Shown piece after piece: positions 37,342-48,891 of a stretch of DNA of 64,000 bases. Every line of letters starts with the position of its first letter. Positions within the stretch are counted from its first letter, which is position 1. A program made the translations under genes and the position numbers. Below the pieces are notes generated by a model that saw nothing but the letters and a program-made list of their open reading frames with translations, searched no databases and was not told the origin of the DNA. This DNA comes from Prochlorococcus sp. AG-402-L23 (GTDB taxonomy: Bacteria; Cyanobacteriota; Cyanobacteriia; PCC-6307; Cyanobiaceae). Location of the stretch: assembly GCA_003216635.1 (NCBI GenBank), contig QCIO01000001.1:1-64000 (forward strand). The letters run 5' to 3'.

Positions 37342-37929
37342 ATGATCCCTTTAGTTTTAGAAGAATCTGGCGGCAGTGAAAGAGTCTTTGATATTTACTC
37401 TAGATTATTAAGAGAAAGAATAATCTTTTTGGGAGAACAAGTTACTAGTGAAACTGCTAATAGAATCGTTGCTCAATTATTATTCCTTGAAGCAGAGGAT
37501 CCCGACAAAGATATATATATGTATATAAATTCTCCAGGAGGATCTGTCTATGACGGGTTGGGTATCTTTGACACAATGCAACATGTTAAGCCTGACATAC
37601 ACACAGTTTGTGTAGGTTTGGCAGCTAGTATGGGTGCATTTTTGCTTGCAGCAGGTACTAAAGGTAAAAGAAGCAGCCTTAGACATTCAAGAATAATGAT
37701 TCATCAGCCACTCGGAGGAGCTAGAGGTCAAGCCAGTGACATAAGAATTCAAGCAGATGAAATTTTGTTCTTAAAAGAGCGACTTAATACTGAATTATCA
37801 GAAAGAACTGGAAAAGATTATGACACTATCAAAGAAGATACCGATAGAGATTTTTATATGTCTCCAAATGAGGCTGTTGAGTATGGATTAATTGATCTGG
37901 TATTAGATAAGAAACCTATAAAAGTCTAA
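37342..37929 (+). CDS. clpP: ATP-dependent Clp protease proteolytic subunit
   Basis: [26 protein letters not shown]. Confidence 0.95.
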   Translation: MIPLVLEESGGSERVFDIYSRLLRERIIFLGEQVTSETANRIVAQLLFLEAEDPDKDIYMYINSPGGSVYDGLGIFDTMQHVKPDIHTVCVGLAASMGAFLLAAGTKGKRSSLRHSRIMIHQPLGGARGQASDIRIQADEILFLKERLNTELSERTGKDYDTIKEDTDRDFYMSPNEAVEYGLIDLVLDKKPIKV

Positions 37930-39881
37930 GTTAATAATTGAGGAGTTCTCTCTTTCGTAGGTATTTCGGTGAATTTGGAAAGAATTCTTACAAATTCTTC
38001 ACCGTCTAATGTTTCTTTTTCTATTAGTAAATCTACTATTTTGTCCATAGCTTCTCTATTCTTGTTGACTATAGCGTAAGTTTCTTTATAACATTCCTTG
38101 ACCATTACCCTTACACTTTCATCTATTTGTTTAGAGATTGAATCTGAAATTTCACTTCTAGTCATTAAATCTCTACCAACAAATACTTCTTGATTACCAC
38201 TTTCTAAAGCAATCGGACCTAAATTACTCATTCCAAATCTTGTAACCATTTGACGAGCCATGGAAGCAACCTGTTGGAAGTCACCTCCAGCTCCTGTTGT
38301 AATCTCACCTTTTCCAAAAACTACATCCTCAGCAGCTCTTCCTCCTAAAGCGCCCATTATTCTCGCTTTTAGTTGAGCTCTGCTAACGAGAGTTTGTTCA
38401 TCGTCTGGAGTAAACCAGGTTAATCCTTTAGCCTGTCCTCTTGGAATTACAGTCACTTTTTGAACAGGATCATGAGCTTTTACTAGTGAACCTATAAGAG
38501 CATGGCCAACTTCGTGATAAGCAATTAATCTCTTGCTTCTACCATCTGTTAATGGAGAACCTTCCATTCCTGCGACAATCCTATCTACAGAGTCATCAAT
38601 TTCTGAAATACTTATAGAGTCTTTTCTCCTTCTGGCAGTTAGTATGGCAGCCTCATTTAATAAATTTGCTAAATCTGCTCCAGTAAATCCTGGTGTTCTT
38701 CTCGCAATGCTTTCAAGTGTTAAATCCTCTTGAAGTTTCTTATTCCTAGCATGAACTTCCAAAATTGATAGTCTGCCCTTTATATCAGGTGCGTCTACAG
38801 TTACCTGTCTATCAAATCTTCCAGGTCTCATTAGAGCTGAGTCTAGAACATCGGGCCTGTTTGTGGCTGCAATTATTATTATGCCACTATTACCTTCGAA
38901 GCCATCCATTTCAGTAAGTAATTGGTTGAGAGTTTGTTCTCTCTCATCATTACCTCCACCAATACCTGCACCTCTTTGCCTTCCGACAGCATCGATTTCA
39001 TCAATAAAAATTAAACAAGGACTATTCTCTTTGGCTCTTTTGAAAAGGTCTCTAACTCTACTAGCTCCAACACCAACAAACATTTCAACAAATTCAGAAC
39101 CAGATAATGAGAAGAATGGTACACCTGCCTCACCTGCAATTGCTTTTGCTAATAGGGTTTTACCAGTGCCAGGAGGTCCTACTAATAGAACGCCTTTCGG
39201 AATCCTTGCTCCTACAGAAGTAAATTTTTCTGGTTTTTTCAGAAAAGTGACAACTTCTTGCAAATCCTGCTTGGCTTCATTAACACCTGCAACATCATCA
39301 AAAACTACTCCTGTTTCAGCTTCCATGGCAAATCTTGCCTTTGATTTCCCAAACTGCATTGCTTGACCAGGACCTCCAGGCATACCATTAGACCTCCTCG
39401 CTAACAAAATTAAACCTCCAATTAAGATAGCCGGGAAGAGTAAATTACCCAAAATTCCTAATGCGGGTGGGGCTGTTTTAACTGGATGAACATCAAAACT
39501 GATTCCCTCATTTTTTAAAATGTTTATAAGTTCAGGTGTTAAGCCGGGAAGATCTACACGCAACCTTTGAACTTTATTATCTAAATCCGAATCTATTGTT
39601 TCTATAACTGCATTTCTGCCTCCATCAAAAATATCAACAGATGTAACCCTTCCTGAATTAATGTAATCTAAAAATCTGCCGTAACTAACTCTTGCTACCG
39701 CAGAATTTCTTGGCGCTACAGTGGTCCCATTTGATTTCAGTGAATCAACATTACTTGAAGATAAAAATTGGTAAGAAAGCGCTATTACTAAAAGTATAGG
39801 TAAAGCCCATAAAATTAATGTTTTAAATTTATGATTCATTAATTTGTAGAAAGTTAATTCTACGATTCTAGACTGAATCAA
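37926..39881 (-). CDS. ftsH: FtsH-type ATP-dependent zinc metalloprotease (true start may be 39839, [11 protein letters not shown])
   Basis: [33 protein letters not shown] zinc motif. Confidence 0.95.
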   Translation of the reverse strand: MIQSRIVELTFYKLMNHKFKTLILWALPILLVIALSYQFLSSSNVDSLKSNGTTVAPRNSAVARVSYGRFLDYINSGRVTSVDIFDGGRNAVIETIDSDLDNKVQRLRVDLPGLTPELINILKNEGISFDVHPVKTAPPALGILGNLLFPAILIGGLILLARRSNGMPGGPGQAMQFGKSKARFAMEAETGVVFDDVAGVNEAKQDLQEVVTFLKKPEKFTSVGARIPKGVLLVGPPGTGKTLLAKAIAGEAGVPFFSLSGSEFVEMFVGVGASRVRDLFKRAKENSPCLIFIDEIDAVGRQRGAGIGGGNDEREQTLNQLLTEMDGFEGNSGIIIIAATNRPDVLDSALMRPGRFDRQVTVDAPDIKGRLSILEVHARNKKLQEDLTLESIARRTPGFTGADLANLLNEAAILTARRRKDSISISEIDDSVDRIVAGMEGSPLTDGRSKRLIAYHEVGHALIGSLVKAHDPVQKVTVIPRGQAKGLTWFTPDDEQTLVSRAQLKARIMGALGGRAAEDVVFGKGEITTGAGGDFQQVASMARQMVTRFGMSNLGPIALESGNQEVFVGRDLMTRSEISDSISKQIDESVRVMVKECYKETYAIVNKNREAMDKIVDLLIEKETLDGEEFVRILSKFTEIPTKERTPQLLT

Positions 39882-39946
39882 TTCATTTCGTTGATGCTTT
39901 ATTTAACTTTATGCTTATACTACTCTTGAGTGTATCCAATTTATAA

Positions 39947-40162
39947 ATGAAATTTGAGATTAACGATAAGGTTAAGTTGATTGCGCCAGTCTCTTACTTT
40001 AAGACTTCAGATAATATGCCGATGTTAAGACCACCTGATCTAGTGGCAATTGATGAAATTGGAGAAATCCTATCAATCAAATCCCCATATACTGTTGAAG
40101 TGAAATTTAGAAGAGGTTCGTTTTTAATCGATATTGATAAGATTGAGAAAAAACTAACTTAA
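39947..40162 (+). CDS. DUF3148 / SipA-like small protein
   Basis: VKLIAPVSYFKTSDNMPMLRPPDLVAIDEIGEI. Confidence 0.65.
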   Translation: MKFEINDKVKLIAPVSYFKTSDNMPMLRPPDLVAIDEIGEILSIKSPYTVEVKFRRGSFLIDIDKIEKKLT

Positions 40163-41376
40163 AAATTTTTCTTCCACCTTTTAGAAATTTCTAGACATAT
40201 TTTTTCATTGCCAGAAATACTCAGAAAAGGTTTTGAAAAATACTTATTAGTTATTTTGAGAATATCTAAAGAAGATATTTCCGCTGTTTTTGAATTTAAA
40301 TCGGTCTCAGAAATTGGTGAAATACCATAACTAAATAATTGTATCTTTCTCTGTAAAATTTCATCTAATGATTGATTTCCTAATAGAAAAGAACCTTTTA
40401 GTTTTTCTTTTGCTAAAAATATTTCAGCGTCAGTCAGAGGATTAGAAAGTAAATTTCCCCATAATGTTGTTAAAAGTTCAAAAGCGAAAAGGGCTCGTTT
40501 ATTAGATACTGATAAATAAATTAAAAATGGGGCGTTCCCACTCCTCATAGGATAATAAACGCCTAAATCGTATGTTATACCATGTTTTTCTCTAAAAAGT
40601 TTAAATAAAGCAGCGCTCATTCCATAAGATAAATATGACTCCAAAATCTTAAGTGGTAAATATTCACTACTTTTTCGCGAGCAAGTTTGGTCTCCCATCA
40701 TTATTATTGTTTGATTTGAATCATTATTAATGTAATCAAATCTATTCAAAGGACTTAAATTATGATTTACACTTTCTGATTTTTCTTTTAGGATTTTTTT
40801 TTCTAATGTTCCAAAATTTTCTCCATTTATTTCGAGATTATTTGAAATTAAATACTTTTCTCTATTTTTGAAATTTTTAAACTCAAGCAAAACATCTTCA
40901 TAGGTAATCTTTGGGACATCATTTGCATTTCCAATTGTGTTAAAAGCATAAGGATGATTTGAGTAAACGATTTTTCTCCATTTTTCAAAACAGATATTAA
41001 ATGGATTCTCTTTATCTTTTTTAATGTAATTAATAGAAGATTTTTTTACTTTTTTAAATTCAATTTCCGAGAGAGTTGGCTTATTAATTATTAAATCTAA
41101 TAAGGGGAATAATTTACTGAAATGTTCATTTATGGATTTAATGCTTATTGAAATACCATCTTCAAATACTTCTTGATTTAATTCTGCTCCATAAGACTCA
41201 ATATACTCAGAGAGAGTGAAATTATTAAAACCTTCACATCCTCTGGTAAGTAATGAACAAAGGATCTTGTTTACCCCTTTTTTGCTGATAGTATCCATAT
41301 CACTACCCCCTTTAATCCAAATTGAAGCAATTGAAAAATTTCTTTTTTTGTAATTTAAATAGTATTTTTTTAACAT
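40159..41376 (-). CDS. M16 family peptidase-like protein lacking HxxEH
   Basis: M16 fold pattern, tandem with 41370-42620, no zinc motif seen. Confidence 0.8.
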   Translation of the reverse strand: MLKKYYLNYKKRNFSIASIWIKGGSDMDTISKKGVNKILCSLLTRGCEGFNNFTLSEYIESYGAELNQEVFEDGISISIKSINEHFSKLFPLLDLIINKPTLSEIEFKKVKKSSINYIKKDKENPFNICFEKWRKIVYSNHPYAFNTIGNANDVPKITYEDVLLEFKNFKNREKYLISNNLEINGENFGTLEKKILKEKSESVNHNLSPLNRFDYINNDSNQTIIMMGDQTCSRKSSEYLPLKILESYLSYGMSAALFKLFREKHGITYDLGVYYPMRSGNAPFLIYLSVSNKRALFAFELLTTLWGNLLSNPLTDAEIFLAKEKLKGSFLLGNQSLDEILQRKIQLFSYGISPISETDLNSKTAEISSLDILKITNKYFSKPFLSISGNEKICLEISKRWKKNF

Positions 41377-42620
41377 TTACCAGGGGATGCAACTAAAGTA
41401 TATTTTTCTCCACGGATATATTCTGTGATCTCTTTGAAGTTATCCAAGTCATTCCAATATTTTAAATGACTCTCTAAATTATTGATTGATGATTTTCTCC
41501 CCCAAAGAAGTTCATTTCCAAAGAATGAAGAGAGTTGTGTAGATGTCTCTAAATTAAAGATATAATTACTTTTCACAATATTTATTGCTTTTTTTATTTC
41601 ATCCAAAGCTAAGGCTTTACAATTTGAGATCTCATCAATAGTTTTATTAATTTGCTTTTCTACTAAATCAATATCTTTGGACTCACAACTTGCTTCCATT
41701 ATAAATAATCCGCCTAATTCTCCAGCATTTACATCTACATATACCGATTCAACAAGATTACTATCTTCTTTTAAAATTTTAACTAATCTGCTATTTCTTC
41801 CAACAGAGAGTATTGATGCTAATATCTCTAGTCCAATAATATTTTTTTGATAATTTAGGTTTGGGATAAACCAAGCCATAAAAATTCTTGAAAACTCTAA
41901 ATTATCAAACTTAACTGACTCTCTACCATTCCTAATTTTTAAAGAGGGTTTGTTTTTTAGATTTATTAAATTTGGACTTTTTTTTATGCCAGATAGATCA
42001 CTATTGTCAAAAATTTTATAAATTTCTTCAGAGAGATTCCCAGCAATTGCAATGCAAATTTTTTCGGTAGTGTAATGTTTGCTATGAAATTTTAAAAGGT
42101 CATTTATCTCTAAGTTTTTAATACTATGTTCAGTTCCCAGAATCGAATTGGCATAATTCGGACTTAACCAAACCCTTTTCAAAAAATAATTAAATAATCT
42201 TTCTTCAGGCTGATCATTTTGTTGTTTTATTTCATCAATAACTACCCCTTTTTCTTTTATAAATTCATCAGGATTAAAATCTGGAGCAACGACAATATTT
42301 GTCAAAAGAGCAAGTGATTCTTTAAAGTTACTTGGTGGAACTAAGACATGGTAATGTACATCATCATAACCTGTTGAAGCGTTACTTATTCCGCCTAGTG
42401 ATTCAATTTTATGGTCAAACTCACCTGGCATTATTTTGTTAGATCCTTTAAAAATCATATGTTCTAGAAAATGAGCAGTGCCATTTTTATCAACATCCTC
42501 AAAGGAAGAACCTGCTTTGCACCAAATATCAATGCTTATAAGCGGCAATTCTTTATTATCCACAAACACACATCTAGTTTTGCTTGAATGGGTGTAGTAT
42601 TTAACATCTCCTACGTTCAT
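41370..42620 (-). CDS. M16 family zinc peptidase
   Basis: GTAHFLEHMIFKGS (HxxEH). Confidence 0.9.
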   Translation of the reverse strand: MNVGDVKYYTHSSKTRCVFVDNKELPLISIDIWCKAGSSFEDVDKNGTAHFLEHMIFKGSNKIMPGEFDHKIESLGGISNASTGYDDVHYHVLVPPSNFKESLALLTNIVVAPDFNPDEFIKEKGVVIDEIKQQNDQPEERLFNYFLKRVWLSPNYANSILGTEHSIKNLEINDLLKFHSKHYTTEKICIAIAGNLSEEIYKIFDNSDLSGIKKSPNLINLKNKPSLKIRNGRESVKFDNLEFSRIFMAWFIPNLNYQKNIIGLEILASILSVGRNSRLVKILKEDSNLVESVYVDVNAGELGGLFIMEASCESKDIDLVEKQINKTIDEISNCKALALDEIKKAINIVKSNYIFNLETSTQLSSFFGNELLWGRKSSINNLESHLKYWNDLDNFKEITEYIRGEKYTLVASPGKC

Positions 42621-42637
42621 TTTGGTTCTCTCTTTAA

Positions 42638-43386
<749 letters not shown>

Positions 43387-43387
<1 letters not shown>

Positions 43388-44301
43388 TGAAATTAAAAAT
43401 ATTAAAAAATATATTTATTTATTTTTTATTATTTACACCAATATCTCTTGGTGTTGTTTCCTGTTCTGGAAATAATAAATATAGTTCAAAATTTAACGAG
43501 GAATTAACTTCAGATTTCATACCTCCTATTACGGCTGTTGCAGCACTAGGTCAACTTTCTCCTTCGGGAGAGATTAGGCAATTGGCAGCTCCAATAAGTC
43601 AGTTTGGCTCTTCCCCCCGAATTGTCGAGATTTTAGTAAACGAAGGAGATTTCGTAAAGAAAGGTGATATCCTAGCAGTCTTTGAAAATAGAGAAAATTT
43701 AATTGTTGACCTTGAAAGAAATGAAAATCTAATTAATACTATTAACGAAGAAATTACCCTAAAGAAAGATCAAATTCAAAGTTATGAGTTAGCTTTGAGC
43801 AAAGATGTATATTCTTTTGTAGAGTTTTCAAAGAGAAAAGATGAATTATTAAAATTGCAAAAACAGAAAATAAACCTTATTGGAGACCAAAAAAATATCA
43901 AGATAGATCTATTTAATTCAAAACTAAGGAGTCCAATTGATGGTTTTATCCTTGGAATAAATACGAGAGTTGGTGAGAGGCCTCAAAATGCAGGGATTTT
44001 GGATATTGGTGCTAGTCAAAAAATGGAAGCTTTGATAGAGGTTTATGAATCTGACATTGATAGAGTCTTTATCTCTCAGAATGTTGAATTGAGCAGTGAG
44101 AATGGCGGTTTCCAAAAAAATCTTAAGGGAAAGGTGATTATGATTAGTCCTCAGGTAAAACAACGAAAAGTTTTATCGACTGATCCGACAGGGGATGCTG
44201 ATTCACGAATTATCGAGGTACTAGTAAAACTAGAGCAAGATTCTATAGATATCGTTCAAAACTATGCAGGAATGAAAGTGATTGCAAAATTTATTCCCTA
44301 A
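43387..44301 (+). CDS. devB: ABC exporter membrane fusion protein, DevB-like
   Basis: HlyD-type sequence; lipobox-like VVSC; operon with devCA. Confidence 0.88.
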
Positions 44302-45473
44302 TGAGTTTTTCTTTTTTAAAATTTAGAAAAATTCCATTAGCTTGGTTGTTATTAACTAGACAACCATTAAGGCTAGCAGTTGCCATAGCTGGAATCAGTT
44401 TTGCAGGGATTTTGATGTTTATGCAATTAGGTTTTAGAGATGGTTTATTTGATACAAGCGTAACTATTCATAAACTTCTAGATGCCGATCTTGTTTTGAT
44501 AAGTCCCAGATCAAAAAGTTCTATAAGCATGAGTGGATTCCCAAAAAGAAGGTTAATTCAAACTCTCGCAGTAGAAGATGTTGAAAAAACTACTCCCGTT
44601 AATCTAAATTATTTACTTTGGAGAAATCCCGAAAATCTTAAAACTAGATCAATACTTGCATTAGGTTTTAATCCCTCCGATTCACTTCTTTTAGATGAGG
44701 GATTCTCAAAGAAAGCTTATAAATTGAGAAATCCATCAAGAGTTCTTTTTGACAAACTATCTAGACCTGAATTTGGACCAATTGAAGAATGGTTCTTATC
44801 TGAAAAAAAAGTTGAGACTGAGGTTGCTGGAAAAAGAGTAATTGTAGAGGGCCTTGTGGAGTTGGGACCATCTTTTGGTGCAGATGGTAATTTGATAACT
44901 AGTCGAGAAACCTTCTTAAGACTTTTTCCTGCTAATCCTACTGGCAGTATAGAAATTGGTTTGGTAAAGCTAAAAAAAGGATCTGATCCTGAATTGATTT
45001 CAAGGATATTAAATAACTCACTCCCAAATGATGTTAGGGTTCTTACAAAAAAACAGTTTATAGAATTTGAAAAGAATTATTGGAAAAATAGTACTGCAAT
45101 AGGTTTTATATTTAGTTTGGGAGCATTGATGGGTTTCGTTGTAGGGTGTGTGGTCGTTTATCAAATTCTTTATAGTGACGTTACAGACCACCTCCCAGAG
45201 TATGCCACCTTATTGGCAATGGGTTATAGACTTAAGTCCCTTTTCTTTGTCGTAGCTAGAGAGGGGTTTTTGTTGGCATTATTTGGTTATTTACCTGCTT
45301 ATCTCTCTGGTCAATTACTTTACTCAGTTATAAGGAAATCTACCAAACTCCCAATAATAATGGATGCAGATAAAACACTTTTAATTTTCGTATTAGTTTT
45401 AGTAATGTGTATGGGGTCCGCCGCTGTTGCGATGCGAAAATTAGTTGACGCTGATCCTGCCGAAATTTTTTAA
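44301..45473 (+). CDS. devC: ABC exporter permease, DevC-like
   Basis: RKIPLAWLLLTRQPLRLAVAIAGISFAGILMFMQLGFRDGLFD. Confidence 0.9.
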   Translation: MSFSFLKFRKIPLAWLLLTRQPLRLAVAIAGISFAGILMFMQLGFRDGLFDTSVTIHKLLDADLVLISPRSKSSISMSGFPKRRLIQTLAVEDVEKTTPVNLNYLLWRNPENLKTRSILALGFNPSDSLLLDEGFSKKAYKLRNPSRVLFDKLSRPEFGPIEEWFLSEKKVETEVAGKRVIVEGLVELGPSFGADGNLITSRETFLRLFPANPTGSIEIGLVKLKKGSDPELISRILNNSLPNDVRVLTKKQFIEFEKNYWKNSTAIGFIFSLGALMGFVVGCVVVYQILYSDVTDHLPEYATLLAMGYRLKSLFFVVAREGFLLALFGYLPAYLSGQLLYSVIRKSTKLPIIMDADKTLLIFVLVLVMCMGSAAVAMRKLVDADPAEIF

Positions 45474-45486
45474 CAATTAAAGATAA

Positions 45487-46215
45487 ATGGTTAAAGCTAA
45501 TAAATCAAAAAATAATGTTAAAAACCTTAAAACAGTATCAATAAATAATTTGAGTCACTTTTATGGAAAAAATGAGAATAAAAAACAAGTTCTTAATGAC
45601 GTTAATTTAAATATTGATAAAGGAGAGTTGGTTCTTTTAAAAGGACCTTCTGGATGTGGTAAAACGACTCTTCTAACATTAATTGGTGCCTTGAGAACCT
45701 GTCAAAGTGGAGATTTAACTGTTTTAAATAATCAATTAAATGGAGCATCAAGGAAAACTCGTCAGATTCTAAGAAGAAGCATTGGAATGATTTTTCAAGG
45801 TCACAATCTTCTGAGATGTTTAACAGCAGAACAAAATGTTCAGATGGGCGCCGATTTAATAAAAGGTTTAACATATTTGCAAAGACGTGAAATAGCAAGG
45901 AATTGGTTGTCAGCAGTAGGATTAGAAGAACATCATAAAAAGTTGCCAAATGACTTATCTGGTGGGCAGAAACAGAGAGTAGCAATTGCTAGAGCTTTAT
46001 CTGCTAACCCAAAACTTTTATTAGCTGATGAGCCCACTTCTGCTTTAGATAGCGTCACAGGAAGAGAAATTGTAACCCTTTTAAGAAAACTAGCAAAAGA
46101 GCAAAATTGTTCTGTACTTATGGTGACTCATGATCCAAGAATTTCTGATATGGCGGATAGGATATTAAATATGGAAGATGGTAAAATATATAGTGCTCAT
46201 AGTGAGCTAATATAA
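45487..46215 (+). CDS. devA: ABC exporter ATPase, DevA-like
   Basis: GPSGCGKTT, LSGGQKQRVAIARAL. Confidence 0.92.
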   Translation: MVKANKSKNNVKNLKTVSINNLSHFYGKNENKKQVLNDVNLNIDKGELVLLKGPSGCGKTTLLTLIGALRTCQSGDLTVLNNQLNGASRKTRQILRRSIGMIFQGHNLLRCLTAEQNVQMGADLIKGLTYLQRREIARNWLSAVGLEEHHKKLPNDLSGGQKQRVAIARALSANPKLLLADEPTSALDSVTGREIVTLLRKLAKEQNCSVLMVTHDPRISDMADRILNMEDGKIYSAHSELI

Positions 46216-46233
46216 TTAAAAGTTAAAAATTTC

Positions 46234-46383
46234 ATGTCTAAGAGAAGGAATCTAAAAAAAGAAAAGCAGGAACGTAATCGAGCCTATGCTAGAAAATTCA
46301 AAAAAAGGAAATTAAGAACTGATGGAAGACCTGATGGTGGAAACGTTACAGGTACAGCAAATAATGGCGGTGCTGCTGATTAG
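46234..46383 (+). CDS. Small highly basic protein MSKRRNLKKEKQERNRAYARKFKKRKLRTDGRPDGGNVTGTANNGGAAD
   Basis: 49-aa ORF missed by length cutoff. Confidence 0.65.
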   Translation: MSKRRNLKKEKQERNRAYARKFKKRKLRTDGRPDGGNVTGTANNGGAAD

Positions 46384-46444
46384 GGAATATCTTTTATTTT
46401 TATCTTTTGGAGTTCAATATATTATGCATATTTAAGACATAATC

Positions 46445-47356
46445 ATGAATGTAAGTATTGTTATACCGACTTACAATAGATTACCTATATTAGAGAAATG
46501 TCTCTTTGCGCTTGAGAATCAAAAATTAAATACAAATATCAGTAATTATGAAGTAATAGTAGTTGATGATGGATCAACTGATGGGACAACCTCATGGATA
46601 AATAAAAACAAAGCTAATCTCCCACACGTTATTCTATTTCAGCAAGAACATGGAGGACCTGCACTTGGAAGAAATCTGGGAGTAATTAAATCAAAATATG
46701 AAATTATTATATTTATTGATAGTGATCTTATTGTTTTAGATAATTTTATAAATTGCCACGTAGAAAAATTACTTGTCTCTTGGAGAAAAAATAATAAAAA
46801 ATGTTTTACCTATGGGTCGGTGGTCAATACATCTAATTTTCTAAATCCTCAGAGTGAAAAACATAAAATAATGGACACTTCTTTTGCTTACTTCGCTACT
46901 GGGAATGTTGCGATATCAAAAGAATTGATTTTAAGAGTCGGGTTATTTGATACTTCTTTTAGTCTTTACGGATGGGAGGATTTAGAACTTGGAGAAAGAT
47001 TAAAAAAAATTGGAACAAAATTAATTAAATGCCCAAATGCAGTAGGTTTTCATTGGCATCCACCATTTAATTGCGAACAAATAGATTCATTAATAGCTCA
47101 AGAAAAAGAAAGGGCAAAAATGGCTTTAGTGTTTTATAAGAAACATCCAAATTTAAGGGTTAGATTTATGATTCAGTTAACTCCTCTTCATAATTTACTT
47201 TGGCAAATTCTTTGCTTAGGAGGACTAATCAATATTGATAGAATCCTTCCTTTATTAAAATTTCTAGTAAATATAAGGAGAAATAGACTTGCACTTGAGA
47301 TACTTAGGATCCCTCTGAATATGATTTACATTAAACAGTTATCTAAATCAAGATAA
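46445..47356 (+). CDS. Family 2 glycosyltransferase
   Basis: VSIVIPTYNRLPILEKCL...VVDDGSTDGT...GWEDLELGERL. Confidence 0.9.
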   Translation: MNVSIVIPTYNRLPILEKCLFALENQKLNTNISNYEVIVVDDGSTDGTTSWINKNKANLPHVILFQQEHGGPALGRNLGVIKSKYEIIIFIDSDLIVLDNFINCHVEKLLVSWRKNNKKCFTYGSVVNTSNFLNPQSEKHKIMDTSFAYFATGNVAISKELILRVGLFDTSFSLYGWEDLELGERLKKIGTKLIKCPNAVGFHWHPPFNCEQIDSLIAQEKERAKMALVFYKKHPNLRVRFMIQLTPLHNLLWQILCLGGLINIDRILPLLKFLVNIRRNRLALEILRIPLNMIYIKQLSKSR

Positions 47357-47409
47357 AAAACTTTTAGAAATACACATCACTTGCTAGAATTGTTGAAATT
47401 AAATCCACA

Positions 47410-47472
47410 CATCTGACAGTTTCGGGTGATTTACTAAAATAATTCCCCGTCAGATGGAGGCTAACCCGAAAC
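47410..47472 (+). promoter_or_regulatory. rpsB 5' leader with predicted H-type pseudoknot
   Basis: Stem A CATCTGAC (47410-47417)/GTCAGATG (47449-47456); stem B GTTTCGGGT (47419-47427)/ACCCGAAAC (47464-47472); interleaved order. Confidence 0.75.
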
Positions 47473-47483
47473 CCTTTTAAATT

Positions 47484-48188
47484 ATGGCTGTTGTATCCCT
47501 ATCTGAAATGATGGAAGCTGGTGCCCATTTTGGGCATCAAACTAGACGTTGGAATCCCAAGATGTCTAAGTATATATATTGCGCTAGAAATGGAGTACAT
47601 ATTATTGATCTTGTAAAAACAGCATTGTGTATGAACAATGCTTATAAATGGACAAGAAACGCAGCAAAAAGTGGTAAACGCTTCCTATTCGTCGGTACAA
47701 AAAAACAGGCATCAGATGTAGTGGCTCAGGAAGCTAATAGATGTGGAGCTGCATATGTAAATCAAAGATGGCTTGGAGGGATGTTGACTAATTGGACAAC
47801 AATGAAAGCTAGGATTGAAAGATTAAAAGATCTAGAAAGAATGGAAAGTAGTGGTTCAATTGCAATGAGGCCTAAAAAAGAAGCTGCAGTTTTAAGGAGA
47901 GAACTTGAAAGATTACAAAAATACTTAGGCGGACTTAAGGGCATGAGAAGATTACCAGATGTTGTTGTTTTAGTTGATCAGAGAAGAGAATCTAATGCAG
48001 TACTAGAAGCTAGGAAATTAGATATCTCATTAGTGTCAATGTTGGATACAAACTGTGATCCTGATTTGTGTGAGATCCCTATTCCGTGTAATGATGATGC
48101 CGTTAGATCTGTGCAACTTATTTTAGGAAGACTTGCAGATGCTATAAATGAGGGCAGAAAGGGTTCTAATACTGAAAGAAAAAATTAA
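47484..48188 (+). CDS. rpsB: 30S ribosomal protein S2
   Basis: [21 protein letters not shown]... Confidence 0.98.
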   Translation: MAVVSLSEMMEAGAHFGHQTRRWNPKMSKYIYCARNGVHIIDLVKTALCMNNAYKWTRNAAKSGKRFLFVGTKKQASDVVAQEANRCGAAYVNQRWLGGMLTNWTTMKARIERLKDLERMESSGSIAMRPKKEAAVLRRELERLQKYLGGLKGMRRLPDVVVLVDQRRESNAVLEARKLDISLVSMLDTNCDPDLCEIPIPCNDDAVRSVQLILGRLADAINEGRKGSNTERKN

Positions 48189-48230
48189 ATTCTAATTTAA
48201 AACTTACTAATTACTTTTTTATTACTTCAA

Positions 48231-48887
48231 ATGGGAAACATTACAGCAAAACTTGTAAAAGATCTTAGAGACAAAACTGGCGCAGGAATGATGGATTGCA
48301 AAAAAGCACTTAAGGAAACTGATGGAAATATTGATAAAGCTTTAGAATGGTTAAGAAAGAAAGGCATAGCCAGTGCTGAAAAAAAATCGGGAAGAGTTGC
48401 GGCTGAAGGCTCAATTGGTAGTTATATACATACTGGATCAAGAGTGGGTGTTCTACTTGAATTAAATTGTGAAACTGATTTTGTTGCTAGAGGTGATATT
48501 TTCCAATCTCTGTTGAAAGATGTCTCAATGCAAGTGGCAGCGTGCCCAAATGTTGAGTATGTCGCAATTGATGAAATACCAGAAGATGTCGTGAAAAAAG
48601 AAAAGCAGATTGAGATGGGGAGAGATGATTTATCTGGAAAACCAGAACAAATTAAAGAAAAAATAGTTGAAGGGAGAATAGCAAAAAGACTTAATGAGCT
48701 AGTTTTGCTTTCACAACCTTATATTAAAGATAGTTCTCTTACTGTCGAGGATCTCATTAAACAAGCCGCTGCAAAAATTGGGGAAAATATCAAAGTAAGA
48801 CGATTCACAAGATATACATTGGGTGAAGGTATCGAAAAAAATCAGATGGACTTCGCTGAAGAGGTTGCATCAATGCAATCAAACTAG
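48231..48887 (+). CDS. tsf: Elongation factor Ts
   Basis: [16 protein letters not shown]... Confidence 0.98.
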   Translation: MGNITAKLVKDLRDKTGAGMMDCKKALKETDGNIDKALEWLRKKGIASAEKKSGRVAAEGSIGSYIHTGSRVGVLLELNCETDFVARGDIFQSLLKDVSMQVAACPNVEYVAIDEIPEDVVKKEKQIEMGRDDLSGKPEQIKEKIVEGRIAKRLNELVLLSQPYIKDSSLTVEDLIKQAAAKIGENIKVRRFTRYTLGEGIEKNQMDFAEEVASMQSN

Positions 48888-48891
48888 TCAC

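Noticed and set aside
38863-39366. 167-aa plus ORF
   Set aside because: Antisense to ftsH, low-complexity Ser/Pro/Leu translation typical of shadow frames.
45602-45985. 127-aa minus ORF
   Set aside because: Antisense to devA.
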